In this document: positions 1 through 5,187 of the stretch, piece by piece
Layout: every line of letters starts with the position of its first letter
How positions within the stretch are numbered: the stretch's first letter is position 1
Assembly: GCA_963693005.1 (NCBI GenBank)
Contig: OY843731.1
Location: forward strand, 1 to 7,097
Source of the DNA: Bodonicaedibacter sp963693005
Lineage (GTDB): Bacteria > Pseudomonadota > Alphaproteobacteria > UBA6184
Direction: 5' to 3'
DNA: 7,097 nt
Made by a program: the position numbers and the translations under genes
Notes under the pieces: generated by a model
Databases searched by the model: none
What the model saw: only the letters and a program-made list of their open reading frames with translations
What the model was told of the DNA's origin: nothing

Positions 1-48
1 TTCGCCAGAGGTCCTAACATGTCACCGGGGACCCCCTTTGAGACTTTC
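1..48 (+). promoter_or_regulatory. Upstream region of interrupted SL gene 1 (truncated by window start)
   Basis: This stretch ends directly at the SL exon start. It carries the block TTCGCCAGAGGTCCTAACAT that precedes every SL gene here. In the other four loci the distance from the end of that block (..AACAT) to exon nucleotide 1 is exactly 24 nt; here it is 28 nt. The intervening sequence looks like a recombinant: GTCACCGGGG as in the S-type genes, then ACCCCCTTTG as in the L-type genes, then AGACTTTC as in the S type. SL promoters of trypanosomatids use position-sensitive upstream elements near -60 and -30 (established), so the 4-nt expansion may weaken this copy (inference). Confidence 0.7.
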
Positions 49-86
49 AACTAACGCTAAAAAAGTTACAGTTTCTGTACTTTATT
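49..86 (+). pseudogene. Spliced-leader exon, nucleotides 1-38, gene 1 interrupted by insertion
   Basis: The first 38 of the 39 exon nucleotides are present, identical to the intact copies: AACTAACGCT, an A-run, GTTACAG, TTTCTGTACTTTATT. Position 39 (G) and the GTATGAGG donor are missing here; the sequence jumps to TCTGACTACG. The missing 3' half (G, donor, Sm site and hairpins) reappears at 2492-2563, 2407 bp later than in an intact L unit. Without an adjacent donor and Sm domain, this locus should not yield functional SL RNA. The first four nucleotides (AACT), which receive the cap-4 modification in trypanosomatids, are intact. Confidence 0.93.
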
Positions 87-88
87 TC

Positions 89-104
89 TGACTACGAATT
101 CTGA
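89..104 (+). repeat. Left arm of 16-bp inverted repeat of the insertion
   Basis: TGACTACGAATTCTGA starts 2 nt inside the left junction. Its exact reverse complement, TCAGAATTCGTAGTCA, lies at 2449-2464, 27 nt inside the right junction. Pairing stops at both flanks. The left arm also overlaps a local hairpin: GAATTC at 96-101 and GAATTC at 107-112 around a TGAAA loop. Confidence 0.8.
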
Positions 105-168
105 AAGAATTCTTAGGAAGTTTACCACCGGATAAATTCCAGCCCTAAACCCCAGGATGAGAATAGGG

Positions 169-285
169 TAGAATCCGTACGACGGACCAGTATACCGTGC
201 AAGAATAGCTCAACGGGATTGGGCCAGATTACGGCCTTTGGTCCCGACCCCAAAATCGATACCCCATTTTCCCAAAATTTTTTTT
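169..285 (+). other. Pol III-like tRNA-related block 1 in insertion
   Basis: This is the first of two diverged tandem blocks, each starting TAGAATCCGTACGACGG. TAGCTCAACGGG at 206-217 fits the Pol III A-box consensus TRGYNNARNNGG. The matching B-box position, 253-263 (AAATCGATACC), departs from GGTTCGANNCC at its first three bases. The block ends in eight Ts (278-285), a potential Pol III stop. Just upstream of the A box, ACGG (182-185) and CCGT (195-198) can pair. No cloverleaf with a paired acceptor stem could be drawn, so it is not called a tRNA. It may be a tRNA-derived SINE-like head whose B box has decayed. Transcription is untested. Confidence 0.45.
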
Positions 286-295
286 GGGCATATCG

Positions 296-424
296 TAGAA
301 TCCGTACGACGGTCCAGTAGACCGTGCGAGACTAGCTCAACCGTCTAAGTGGGGTCAAGGCTCTGGTAAGCACCCTTGGGCCATACCCCGGGTTCGAGAC
401 CCCATTTTCCAACTTTTTTTTTTT
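296..424 (+). other. Pol III-like tRNA-related block 2 in insertion
   Basis: This block is related to block 1 (their starts are 127 bp apart). It has TAGCTCAACCGT at 333-344 (11 of 12 A-box positions) and a perfect B box, GGTTCGAGACC, at 391-401. The gap between boxes is 46 bp, which is in the tRNA-gene range. A run of 11 Ts follows at 414-424. Upstream, ACGGT (309-313) and ACCGT (321-325) form a 5-bp hairpin around CCAGTAG. GGGGT and ACCCC between the boxes could also pair. These features would suit a Pol III transcript of about 100 nt. A canonical T-arm and acceptor pairing are not evident, so a tRNA-derived element head is likelier than a working tRNA. Confidence 0.5.
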
Positions 425-639
425 CCCCAAAAATGCCCCAGATCCCCGTATTATGCCTAGTTTGACGTGTTTTCGACACTTTTGGGGCCCAAAAAAATTT
501 CTTTGGCGACTTGGAAAAATCCGGCCTTGGTCCCCGACATGGCCGATTTTTGGGGTCCGGCCGTGGTTCTGGCACTTGTGGCGTCCCAAACGGCCATTTC
601 CTGCGTCCTCAGGCCCTGAAACCGTTTCCGAGCCCTAGT
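425..639 (+). other. Diverged segment of insertion leading into the 370-bp repeats
   Basis: No gene is seen. Positions about 577-640 match the 3' end of the 370-bp unit (GTCCCAAACGGCCATTTCC, then the CCTAGTGG motif) with a few changes, so this is a partial, older copy of that repeat. Around 460-490, GTTTTCGACACTTTTGG resembles GTTTTCGGACACTTTTCC of the full units, suggesting that the whole segment is a degraded relative. Confidence 0.6.
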
Positions 640-1379
640 GGCACCCACCGGAGTGCAGAATCCGGCATCTCCCCATCCAGCGAGGGCCGGAGGTCCGAGC
701 GGCACCCCACCACACCCCGACCCGGTGACCGAGCACCGCCTGCAGTGACCCAAGGGGGTCCCGGAGGCCGAATTTTTTGGAACTTCTTTTTCTCCCAGAC
801 GGCCCAGAAACGTCGATTTCCCACCCCGGCAGGCGTTCTGGCACGCGTTTCACGCGTTTTCGGACACTTTTCCGACCCGCAACATTGCACCTATGGGCCC
901 CGCTGTCCGGCCCTTGGCCGCTGCACCGCCCCTGGTCCCCACGTTTGTGGGGTCCCAAACGGCCATTTCCTGCGTCCTCAGGCTCTAAAACCGTTTCCAA
1001 GCCCTAGTGGCACCCTCCCGAAGTGCAGAATCCGGCATCTCCCCATCCAGCGAGGGCCGGAGGTCCGAGCGGCACCCCACCACACCCCGACCCGGTGACC
1101 GAGCACCGCCTGCAGTGACCCAAGGGGGTCCCGGAGGCCGAATTTTTTGGAACTTCTTTTTCTCCCAGACGGCCCAGAAACGTCGATTTCCCACCCCGGC
1201 AGGCGTTCTGGCACGCGTTTCACGCGTTTTCGGACACTTTTCCGACCCGCAACATTGCACCTATGGGCCCCGCTGTCCGGCCCTTGGCCGCTGCACCGCC
1301 CCTGGTCCCCACGTTTGTGGGGTCCCAAACGGCCATTTCCTGCGTCCTCAGGCTCTAAAACCGTTTCCAAGCCCTAGTG
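640..1379 (+). repeat. Two tandem 370-bp units in insertion copy 1
   Basis: The units run approximately 640-1009 and 1010-1379 and look identical by eye apart from a small indel and substitutions at the start of the first (CACCCACCGGAG against CACCCTCCCGAAG). Each begins with AGAATCCGGCATCTCCCC and GCGAGGGCCGGAGGTCCGAG, which is related to the start of the 101-bp monomer downstream; the two repeat families therefore share ancestry. Open frames run through the units in several phases on both strands, which argues against coding. The second insertion copy has only one unit. Confidence 0.9.
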
Positions 1380-1418
1380 GCACCCTCCCGAAGTGCAGAA
1401 TCCGGCATCCCCCCATCC

Positions 1419-2388
1419 AGCGAGGGCCGAAGGTCCGAGCGGCACATCGCCCCCGACGCGAAAACCGGAAACAGACCCAAAAGCCCAACAGCGCCACCAG
1501 AATCCAAACCCCAGCCCCCAGCGAGGGCCGAAGGTCCGAGCGGCACCCCGCCCCCGACCCGGAAACCGGAAACGGACCCCGAAGCCCAACACCGCCACCA
1601 GAATCCAAACCCCAGCCCCCAGCGAGGGCCGAAGGTCCGAGCGGCACCCCGCCCCCGACGCGAAAACCGGAAACAGACCCAAAAGCCCAACAGCGCCACC
1701 AGAATCCAAACCCCAGCCCCCAGCGAGGGCCGAAGGTCCGAGCGGCACCCCGCCCCCGACCCGGAAACCGGAAACGGACCCCGAAGCCCAACACCGCCAC
1801 CAGAATCCAAACCCCAGCCCCCAGCGAGGGCCGAAGGTCCGAGCGGCACATCGCCCCCGACGCGAAAACCGGAAACAGACCCAAAAGCCCAACAGCGCCA
1901 CCAGAATCCAAACCCCAGCCCCCAGCGAGGGCCGAAGGTCCGAGCGGCACCCCGCCCCCGACCCGGAAACCGGAAACGGACCCCGAAGCCCAACACCGCC
2001 ACCAGAATCCAAACCCCAGCCCCCAGCGAGGGCCGAAGGTCCGAGCGGCACATCGCCCCCGACGCGAAAACCGGAAACAGACCCAAAAGCCCAACAGCGC
2101 CACCAGAATCCAAACCCCAGCCCCCAGCGAGGGCCGAAGGTCCGAGCGGCACCCCGCCCCCGACCCGGAAACCGGAAACGGACCCCGAAGCCCAACACCG
2201 CCACCAGAATCCAAACCCCAGCCCCCAGCGAGGGCCGAAGGTCTGAGCGGCACATCGCCCCCGACGCGAAAACCGGAAACAGACCCAAAAGCCCAACACC
2301 GCCACCAGAATCCAAACCCCAGCCCCCAGCGAGGGCCGAAGGTCCGAGCGGCACATCGCCCCCGACCCGAAAACCGGAAACGCCAAAA
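1419..2388 (+). repeat. 101-bp tandem array with alternating A/B monomers (202-bp higher-order repeat)
   Basis: The motif AGCGAGGGCCGAAGGT recurs at 1419, 1520, 1621, 1722, 1823, 1924, 2025, 2126, 2227 and 2328: nine full monomers plus a partial, with no length drift. Monomers alternate between type A (GACGCGAAAACCGGAAACAG, ending AACAGCG) and type B (GACCCGGAAACCGGAAACGG, ending AACACCG). The third (1621) is type A with a B-like CACCCCGC start; the ninth and tenth are A/B hybrids. Because 101 is not a multiple of 3 and the sequence lacks stops, open frames appear in all phases; they encode nothing I recognise. The minus strand has G-runs in every monomer. Confidence 0.93.
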
Positions 2389-2491
2389 CCAAATAATGAA
2401 ACAAACAGAAAAAAGGAGGAATGCCCAAACAGAGGCTTCAGAATCAGATCAGAATTCGTAGTCACACGGAAACGACACTGAAACTCTCTTG
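2389..2491 (+). other. A-rich 3' tail of insertion
   Basis: This non-repetitive end follows the last partial 101-bp monomer. It contains an A-rich purine stretch (AATGAAACAAACAGAAAAAA at about 2395-2414), the right inverted-repeat arm, then 27 nt ending CTCTCTTG at the SL junction. There is no terminal poly(A), so a classic poly(A)-ended retroelement terminus is not visible. Confidence 0.6.
2449..2464 (-). repeat. Right arm of 16-bp inverted repeat of the insertion
   Basis: TCAGAATTCGTAGTCA is the exact reverse complement of positions 89-104. It lies 27 nt from the right junction while its partner lies 2 nt from the left one, so it is subterminal and asymmetric rather than a standard transposon terminus. 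Confidence 0.8.
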
Positions 2492-2563
2492 TTGGTATGA
2501 GGAACTTTCCAGTCGAATTTCGACACAATTTTTGAAACGATCCCGAAAAGGGATCTTTTTTTT
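2492..2563 (+). pseudogene. 3' part of interrupted SL gene 1 (exon end, intron-like domain, terminator)
   Basis: TTG, the last exon nucleotides (TT possibly duplicated), precedes the donor GTATGAGG. Then come the GTCGAATTTCGAC hairpin, Sm site AATTTTTG (2527-2534), hairpin GATCCC-GAAAA-GGGATC (2539-2555) and eight Ts (2556-2563). It matches the intact L-type copy at 3892 onwards. It lacks the SL promoter and exon nucleotides 1-36, so it should be silent unless transcribed from within the insertion. Confidence 0.9.
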
Positions 2564-3389
2564 ATTTTGGGACTTTTCGACTTTTTGACCTTTGGCCACC
2601 CGGAAAAACGTCCCGTGAAAACCTGAAAACCGACCGTTCTTGGACGAAACCGGGCCGTTTGAGCTAAAGTTTTTTTTTCCTCCGTGGTGGGAACTGTGGG
2701 AATCAAGTTTCGCACACGCAGCCCCGGGCAGGGCCGGCGAAGGCCGACAGAGCGGGTGATGTAGTGCAAAAGCGGTGTTTCCGGACACCCGGGCCCGGAG
2801 GGGCCCAGTCAGCGCCACAGGGTGCCAGGTGGGGGTGGTGGGGCGGACTTCCCGAAACCCAGCCCCCACCCCCGGGGTTTTTTGTGTCTGCGGACTCGTT
2901 CCCGGCGGTCGCAGCCCGCGCGGCGGCGGCGGTGCGGCGGAAGCCGCGATTCGGCGGTCCGGGCGGCCCCAGGCGGGACGCCGTTTTTGGCCAAAAAGCC
3001 GCCGCCGAAAAATCCGCTTTCCGGGCAGAACTCGCCGCTCCTGCGTCCTCCGGGGCTGTGGCATGGCGCAATGGGGAGCTGGCGCTGCGTAGGCCACGTT
3101 AACGTCAAACGGCACGTCAAACGGACCAGGGACACCCCACTTCTGTCCGGAGAGAGGTTTGGCCCGGCGTCGCGTTTCCGGAAAACGGGGTGCGTGTAAT
3201 TTACCCTCCTTTGGCGTTTTCGGCACCTCCCCTGGCCCCGCCGTCCCGGAAACCGTCGAATCTGGGGAGATGCCGATTGCTCGACCATGTTTCCGCAAAA
3301 ACAAGACCCCAAACGGCCGCAGCACCGGCCCGAACGGACCTTTTCGTGCCAAAATCGGGGTGTCAAGCAGGGCACTGCAGGAACCGCTT
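2564..3389 (+). other. Long GC-rich spacer of the L unit, copy 1
   Basis: No supported gene is present. It differs from copy 2 at seven positions that I found (2971, 2980, 3138, 3160, 3222, 3242, 3244). In the longest open frame, which is antisense, nearly all of these change the amino acid, so that frame looks unselected. Visible structure includes a T-run at 2670-2678, a GC-rich stretch at 2900-2970, the perfect palindrome TTTTTGGCCAAAAA (2984-2997), and a tandem pair of ACGTCAAACGG at 3102-3112 and 3114-3124. TGGCGCAATGGG at 3064-3075 fits an A box but has no good B box. Confidence 0.75.
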
Positions 3390-3455
3390 GCTGGTGCGAA
3401 GTGCGGCTGCGTTCGCCAGAGGTCCTAACATGTCACCGGGGTCCTTGAGACTTTC
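3390..3455 (+). promoter_or_regulatory. SL RNA gene promoter region, S-type gene 2
   Basis: The block from GCTGGTGCGAAGTGCGG (starting at -66) to GTCCTAACAT (ending at -25) is identical to that before the L-type gene at 3855. Upstream of -66 the two diverge completely. The next 24 nt differ in sequence between types but not in length, apart from the shared final GACTTTC. This fits the bipartite, spacing-dependent SL promoter known in trypanosomatids, with elements near -60 and -30 bound by the tSNAPc-type factor. Exact element borders are inferred. Confidence 0.75.
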
Positions 3456-3555
3456 AACTAACGCTAAAAAAGTTACAGTTTCTGTACTTTATTGGTATGA
3501 GGAACTTTCCAGTCGAATTTCGACACAATTTTTGAAACGATCCCGAAAAGGGATC
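3456..3555 (+). ncRNA. Spliced-leader (mini-exon) RNA gene 2, S type, intact
   Basis: SL RNA donates its capped 39-nt exon to the 5' end of every nuclear mRNA by trans-splicing. The exon is 3456-3494: AACTAACGCT start, CAGTTTCTGTACTTTATTG end. Donor GTATGAGG follows at 3495. The 61-nt intron-like part has a hairpin GTCGAATTTCGAC, an Sm-protein site AATTTTTG (3527-3534) and a terminal hairpin GATCCC-GAAAA-GGGATC (3539-3555), the layout expected of an SL snRNP. At about 100 nt it is close to the short SL RNAs of Leishmania relatives. Exon positions 19-31 can fold as TACAG-TTT-CTGTA. Only the A-rich part (positions 11-20) looks species-specific. It would be transcribed by Pol II from the upstream block and is followed 80 bp later by 5S rRNA on the same strand. 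Confidence 0.97.
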
Positions 3556-3565
3556 TTTTTTTTTT
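3556..3565 (+). terminator. T-run terminator of SL gene 2
   Basis: Ten Ts directly follow the terminal hairpin. SL genes of trypanosomatids end in such T-tracts. The S-type run is longer than the eight Ts of the L-type genes. Sequence homology between S and L units ends here. Confidence 0.85.
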
Positions 3566-3635
3566 GTCTTTTTTTTTGGTCATTTTTGGACCTGGTCAAA
3601 ACCTGTGTCGAGGCGTTTGCTCGTACCACACCGTC

Positions 3636-3755
3636 GGGTACGTCCATACTTGGTTGAAAGCACCCCATCCCGTCCGATTTGGGAAGTTAAGCAACCACAG
3701 GCTTAGTTAGTACTGAGGTCAGTGATGACTCGGGAACCCTGAGTGTCGTACTCCC
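3636..3755 (+). rRNA. 5S ribosomal RNA, copy 1
   Basis: This is the 5S component of the large ribosomal subunit, transcribed by Pol III from internal control elements. The start GGGTACG pairs with CGTACTC near the end (closing stem). Conserved stretches include CATCCCGTCCGATTTGGGAA, AAGTTAAGC, TAGTTAGTACTGAGGTCAGT and GATGACTCGGGAACCCTGAG. By memory it is very close to T. brucei 5S, with differences such as GGTTG opposite CAACC where T. brucei has GGCCG opposite CGGCC, a compensated stem change. The length, about 120 nt, is standard. It sits inside the S-type SL unit, same strand; SL-5S linkage is known in several kinetoplastids but is not universal. The 3' end could be a few bases shorter. 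Confidence 0.97.
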
Positions 3756-3760
3756 TCTCC

Positions 3761-3772
3761 TTTTTCATTTTT
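3761..3772 (+). terminator. Pol III terminator of 5S copy 1
   Basis: TTTTTCATTTTT follows the 5S gene after CTCTCC: two five-T runs, typical of Pol III termination. Confidence 0.8.
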
Positions 3773-3788
3773 CCCTTTGGCCCAAGGG

Positions 3789-3854
3789 GCTGGTGCGAAG
3801 TGCGGCTGCGTTCGCCAGAGGTCCTAACATTGCGGGGACCCCCTTTGGACTTTC
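3789..3854 (+). promoter_or_regulatory. SL RNA gene promoter region, L-type gene 3
   Basis: The same -66 to -25 block as before gene 2 is followed by a different 24-nt linker (TGCGGGGACC, then CCCTTTGGACTTTC). Equal linker length with unlike sequence suggests that spacing, not sequence, is constrained between the -30 region and the start site. Confidence 0.75.
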
Positions 3855-3954
3855 AACTAACGCTAAAAAAGTTACAGTTTCTGTACTTTATTGGTATGAG
3901 GAACTTTCCAGTCGAATTTCGACACAATTTTTGAAACGATCCCGAAAAGGGATC
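3855..3954 (+). ncRNA. Spliced-leader (mini-exon) RNA gene 3, L type, intact
   Basis: The exon is 3855-3893, the donor GT is at 3894, the Sm site AATTTTTG is at 3926-3933 and the terminal hairpin is at 3938-3954. The transcribed sequence is identical to gene 2, so S and L units encode the same SL RNA despite unlike flanks. It lies about 100 bp after the 5S gene and is followed by the long GC-rich spacer, with no 5S. This is the intact form of the locus that carries the insertion at 49 and at 5254. Confidence 0.97.
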
Positions 3955-3962
3955 TTTTTTTT
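3955..3962 (+). terminator. T-run terminator of SL gene 3
   Basis: Eight Ts follow the terminal hairpin, then ATTTTGGGAC, the start of the L spacer. Confidence 0.82.
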
Positions 3963-4788
3963 ATTTTGGGACTTTTCGACTTTTTGACCTTTGGCCACCC
4001 GGAAAAACGTCCCGTGAAAACCTGAAAACCGACCGTTCTTGGACGAAACCGGGCCGTTTGAGCTAAAGTTTTTTTTTCCTCCGTGGTGGGAACTGTGGGA
4101 ATCAAGTTTCGCACACGCAGCCCCGGGCAGGGCCGGCGAAGGCCGACAGAGCGGGTGATGTAGTGCAAAAGCGGTGTTTCCGGACACCCGGGCCCGGAGG
4201 GGCCCAGTCAGCGCCACAGGGTGCCAGGTGGGGGTGGTGGGGCGGACTTCCCGAAACCCAGCCCCCACCCCCGGGGTTTTTTGTGTCTGCGGACTCGTTC
4301 CCGGCGGTCGCAGCCCGCGCGGCGGCGGCGGTGCGGCGGAAGCCGCGATTCGGCGGTCCGGGCGGCCCCGGGCGGGACCCCGTTTTTGGCCAAAAAGCCG
4401 CCGCCGAAAAATCCGCTTTCCGGGCAGAACTCGCCGCTCCTGCGTCCTCCGGGGCTGTGGCATGGCGCAATGGGGAGCTGGCGCTGCGTAGGCCACGTTA
4501 ACGTCAAACGGCACGTCAAACGGACCAGGGACACCCGACTTCTGTCCGGAGAGAGGTTCGGCCCGGCGTCGCGTTTCCGGAAAACGGGGTGCGTGTAATT
4601 TACCCTCCTTTGGCGTTTTCAGCACCTCCCCTGGCCCCGCAGCCCCGGAAACCGTCGAATCTGGGGAGATGCCGATTGCTCGACCATGTTTCCGCAAAAA
4701 CAAGACCCCAAACGGCCGCAGCACCGGCCCGAACGGACCTTTTCGTGCCAAAATCGGGGTGTCAAGCAGGGCACTGCAGGAACCGCTT
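3963..4788 (+). other. Long GC-rich spacer of the L unit, copy 2
   Basis: It matches 2564-3389 at a constant offset of 1399 bp, with seven substitutions found and no indels. No gene is supported. The TTTTTGGCCAAAAA palindrome is at 4383-4396. The substitution at 4559 makes GGTTCGG downstream of the A-box-like TGGCGCAATGGG (4463-4474), still short of a B-box consensus. Confidence 0.75.
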
Positions 4789-4854
4789 GCTGGTGCGAAG
4801 TGCGGCTGCGTTCGCCAGAGGTCCTAACATGTCACCGGGGTCCTTGAGACTTTC
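4789..4854 (+). promoter_or_regulatory. SL RNA gene promoter region, S-type gene 4
   Basis: It appears identical to the block before gene 2, including the S-type 24-nt linker GTCACCGGGGTCC..GAGACTTTC. Confidence 0.75.
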
Positions 4855-4954
4855 AACTAACGCTAAAAAAGTTACAGTTTCTGTACTTTATTGGTATGAG
4901 GAACTTTCCAGTCGAATTTCGACACAATTTTTGAAACGATCCCGAAAAGGGATC
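4855..4954 (+). ncRNA. Spliced-leader (mini-exon) RNA gene 4, S type, intact
   Basis: The exon is 4855-4893, the donor starts at 4894, the Sm site is at 4926-4933 and the terminal hairpin GATCCC-GAAAA-GGGATC is at 4938-4954. It appears identical to gene 2, 1399 bp downstream of it, and is again followed by 5S rRNA on the same strand. Such identity between repeats points to ongoing homogenisation of the array. Confidence 0.97.
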
Positions 4955-4964
4955 TTTTTTTTTT
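4955..4964 (+). terminator. T-run terminator of SL gene 4
   Basis: Ten Ts follow the terminal hairpin, as in gene 2. Confidence 0.85.
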
Positions 4965-5034
4965 GTCTTTTTTTTTGGTCATTTTTGGACCTGGTCAAAA
5001 CCTGTGTCGAGGCGTTTGCTCGTACCACACCGTC

Positions 5035-5154
5035 GGGTACGTCCATACTTGGTTGAAAGCACCCCATCCCGTCCGATTTGGGAAGTTAAGCAACCACAGG
5101 CTTAGTTAGTACTGAGGTCAGTGATGACTCGGGAACCCTGAGTGTCGTACTCCC
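5035..5154 (+). rRNA. 5S ribosomal RNA, copy 2
   Basis: It looks identical to the copy at 3636-3755: GGGTACG start, AAGTTAAGC, GATGACTCGGGAACCCTGAG, and a closing pair with CGTACTC near the end. It lies 80 bp after the terminal hairpin of SL gene 4 and about 100 bp before the interrupted SL locus at 5254. The two identical copies in S units confirm that 5S is a fixed part of this unit type. Confidence 0.97.
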
Positions 5155-5159
5155 TCTCC

Positions 5160-5171
5160 TTTTTCATTTTT
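5160..5171 (+). terminator. Pol III terminator of 5S copy 2
   Basis: TTTTTCATTTTT, as after copy 1. Confidence 0.8.
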
Positions 5172-5187
5172 CCCTTTGGCCCAAGGG

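Larger units (their letters stand above)
87..2491 (+). mobile_element. Insertion within SL gene, complete copy (about 2.4 kb, non-coding, repeat-rich)
   Basis: Removing this segment restores an SL gene and an L unit of the 1000-bp length seen at 3855-4854. The junctions are ..CTTTATT|TCTGACTACG and ..CTCTCTTG|TTGGTATGAG. The TT repeated at 2492-2493 may be a 2-bp target duplication or chance. Internal order: 16-bp inverted-repeat motif, two Pol III-like blocks, a diverged segment, two 370-bp units, a 101-bp array, and an A-rich tail. I see no reverse transcriptase, endonuclease or transposase; the open frames within are repeats read in every frame. The target differs from the exon 11/12 site of SLACS, CZAR and CRE elements. 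It may be a non-autonomous SL-targeted retroelement, or a repeat block brought in by recombination. The element class is unproven; that it is an insertion is well supported. Confidence 0.72.

Noticed and set aside
325..413. A genuine tRNA gene in block 2
   Set aside because: The A and B boxes fit, but the T-stem pairs for only about three bases and the sequence before the A box does not pair with the sequence after the B box to make an acceptor stem.
640..1379. 370-bp unit as a dimer of the 185-bp SLACS repeat
   Set aside because: The length is twice 185, but the two halves of the unit show no similarity to each other, so it is a numerical coincidence.
1419..2388. CRISPR-like periodic array
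   Set aside because: The 101-bp units are contiguous with no unique spacers, and the genome is eukaryotic.
1007..2461. 484-residue open frame on + and similar long frames on both strands across the 101-bp array
   Set aside because: All phases are open because the GC-rich monomer lacks stops and its 101-bp length rotates the frame. The products are low-complexity Pro/Arg-rich repeats with no domain. Trypanosomatid coding would also not be expected inside an SL unit.
87..2491. Insertion as a removable cis-spliced intron
   Set aside because: The ends are TCTGAC and CTCTTG, without GT and AG borders at the junctions.
79..2493. A long target-site duplication flanking the insertion
   Set aside because: Left flank CTTTATT and right flank CTCTTGTT share only the final TT without mismatches; a 2-bp duplication cannot be told from chance.
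2462..3352. 296-residue antisense open frame in the L spacer, repeated at 3888-4751
   Set aside because: Nearly all substitutions found between the two copies change the amino acid, it runs antisense through the SL intron domain, and it shows no recognisable motif.
3539..3565. Bacterial rho-independent terminator (GATCCC hairpin plus T-run)
   Set aside because: It looks like one in isolation, but it is the terminal hairpin of the SL RNA, just after the Sm site and before the SL T-run, repeated in every SL locus.
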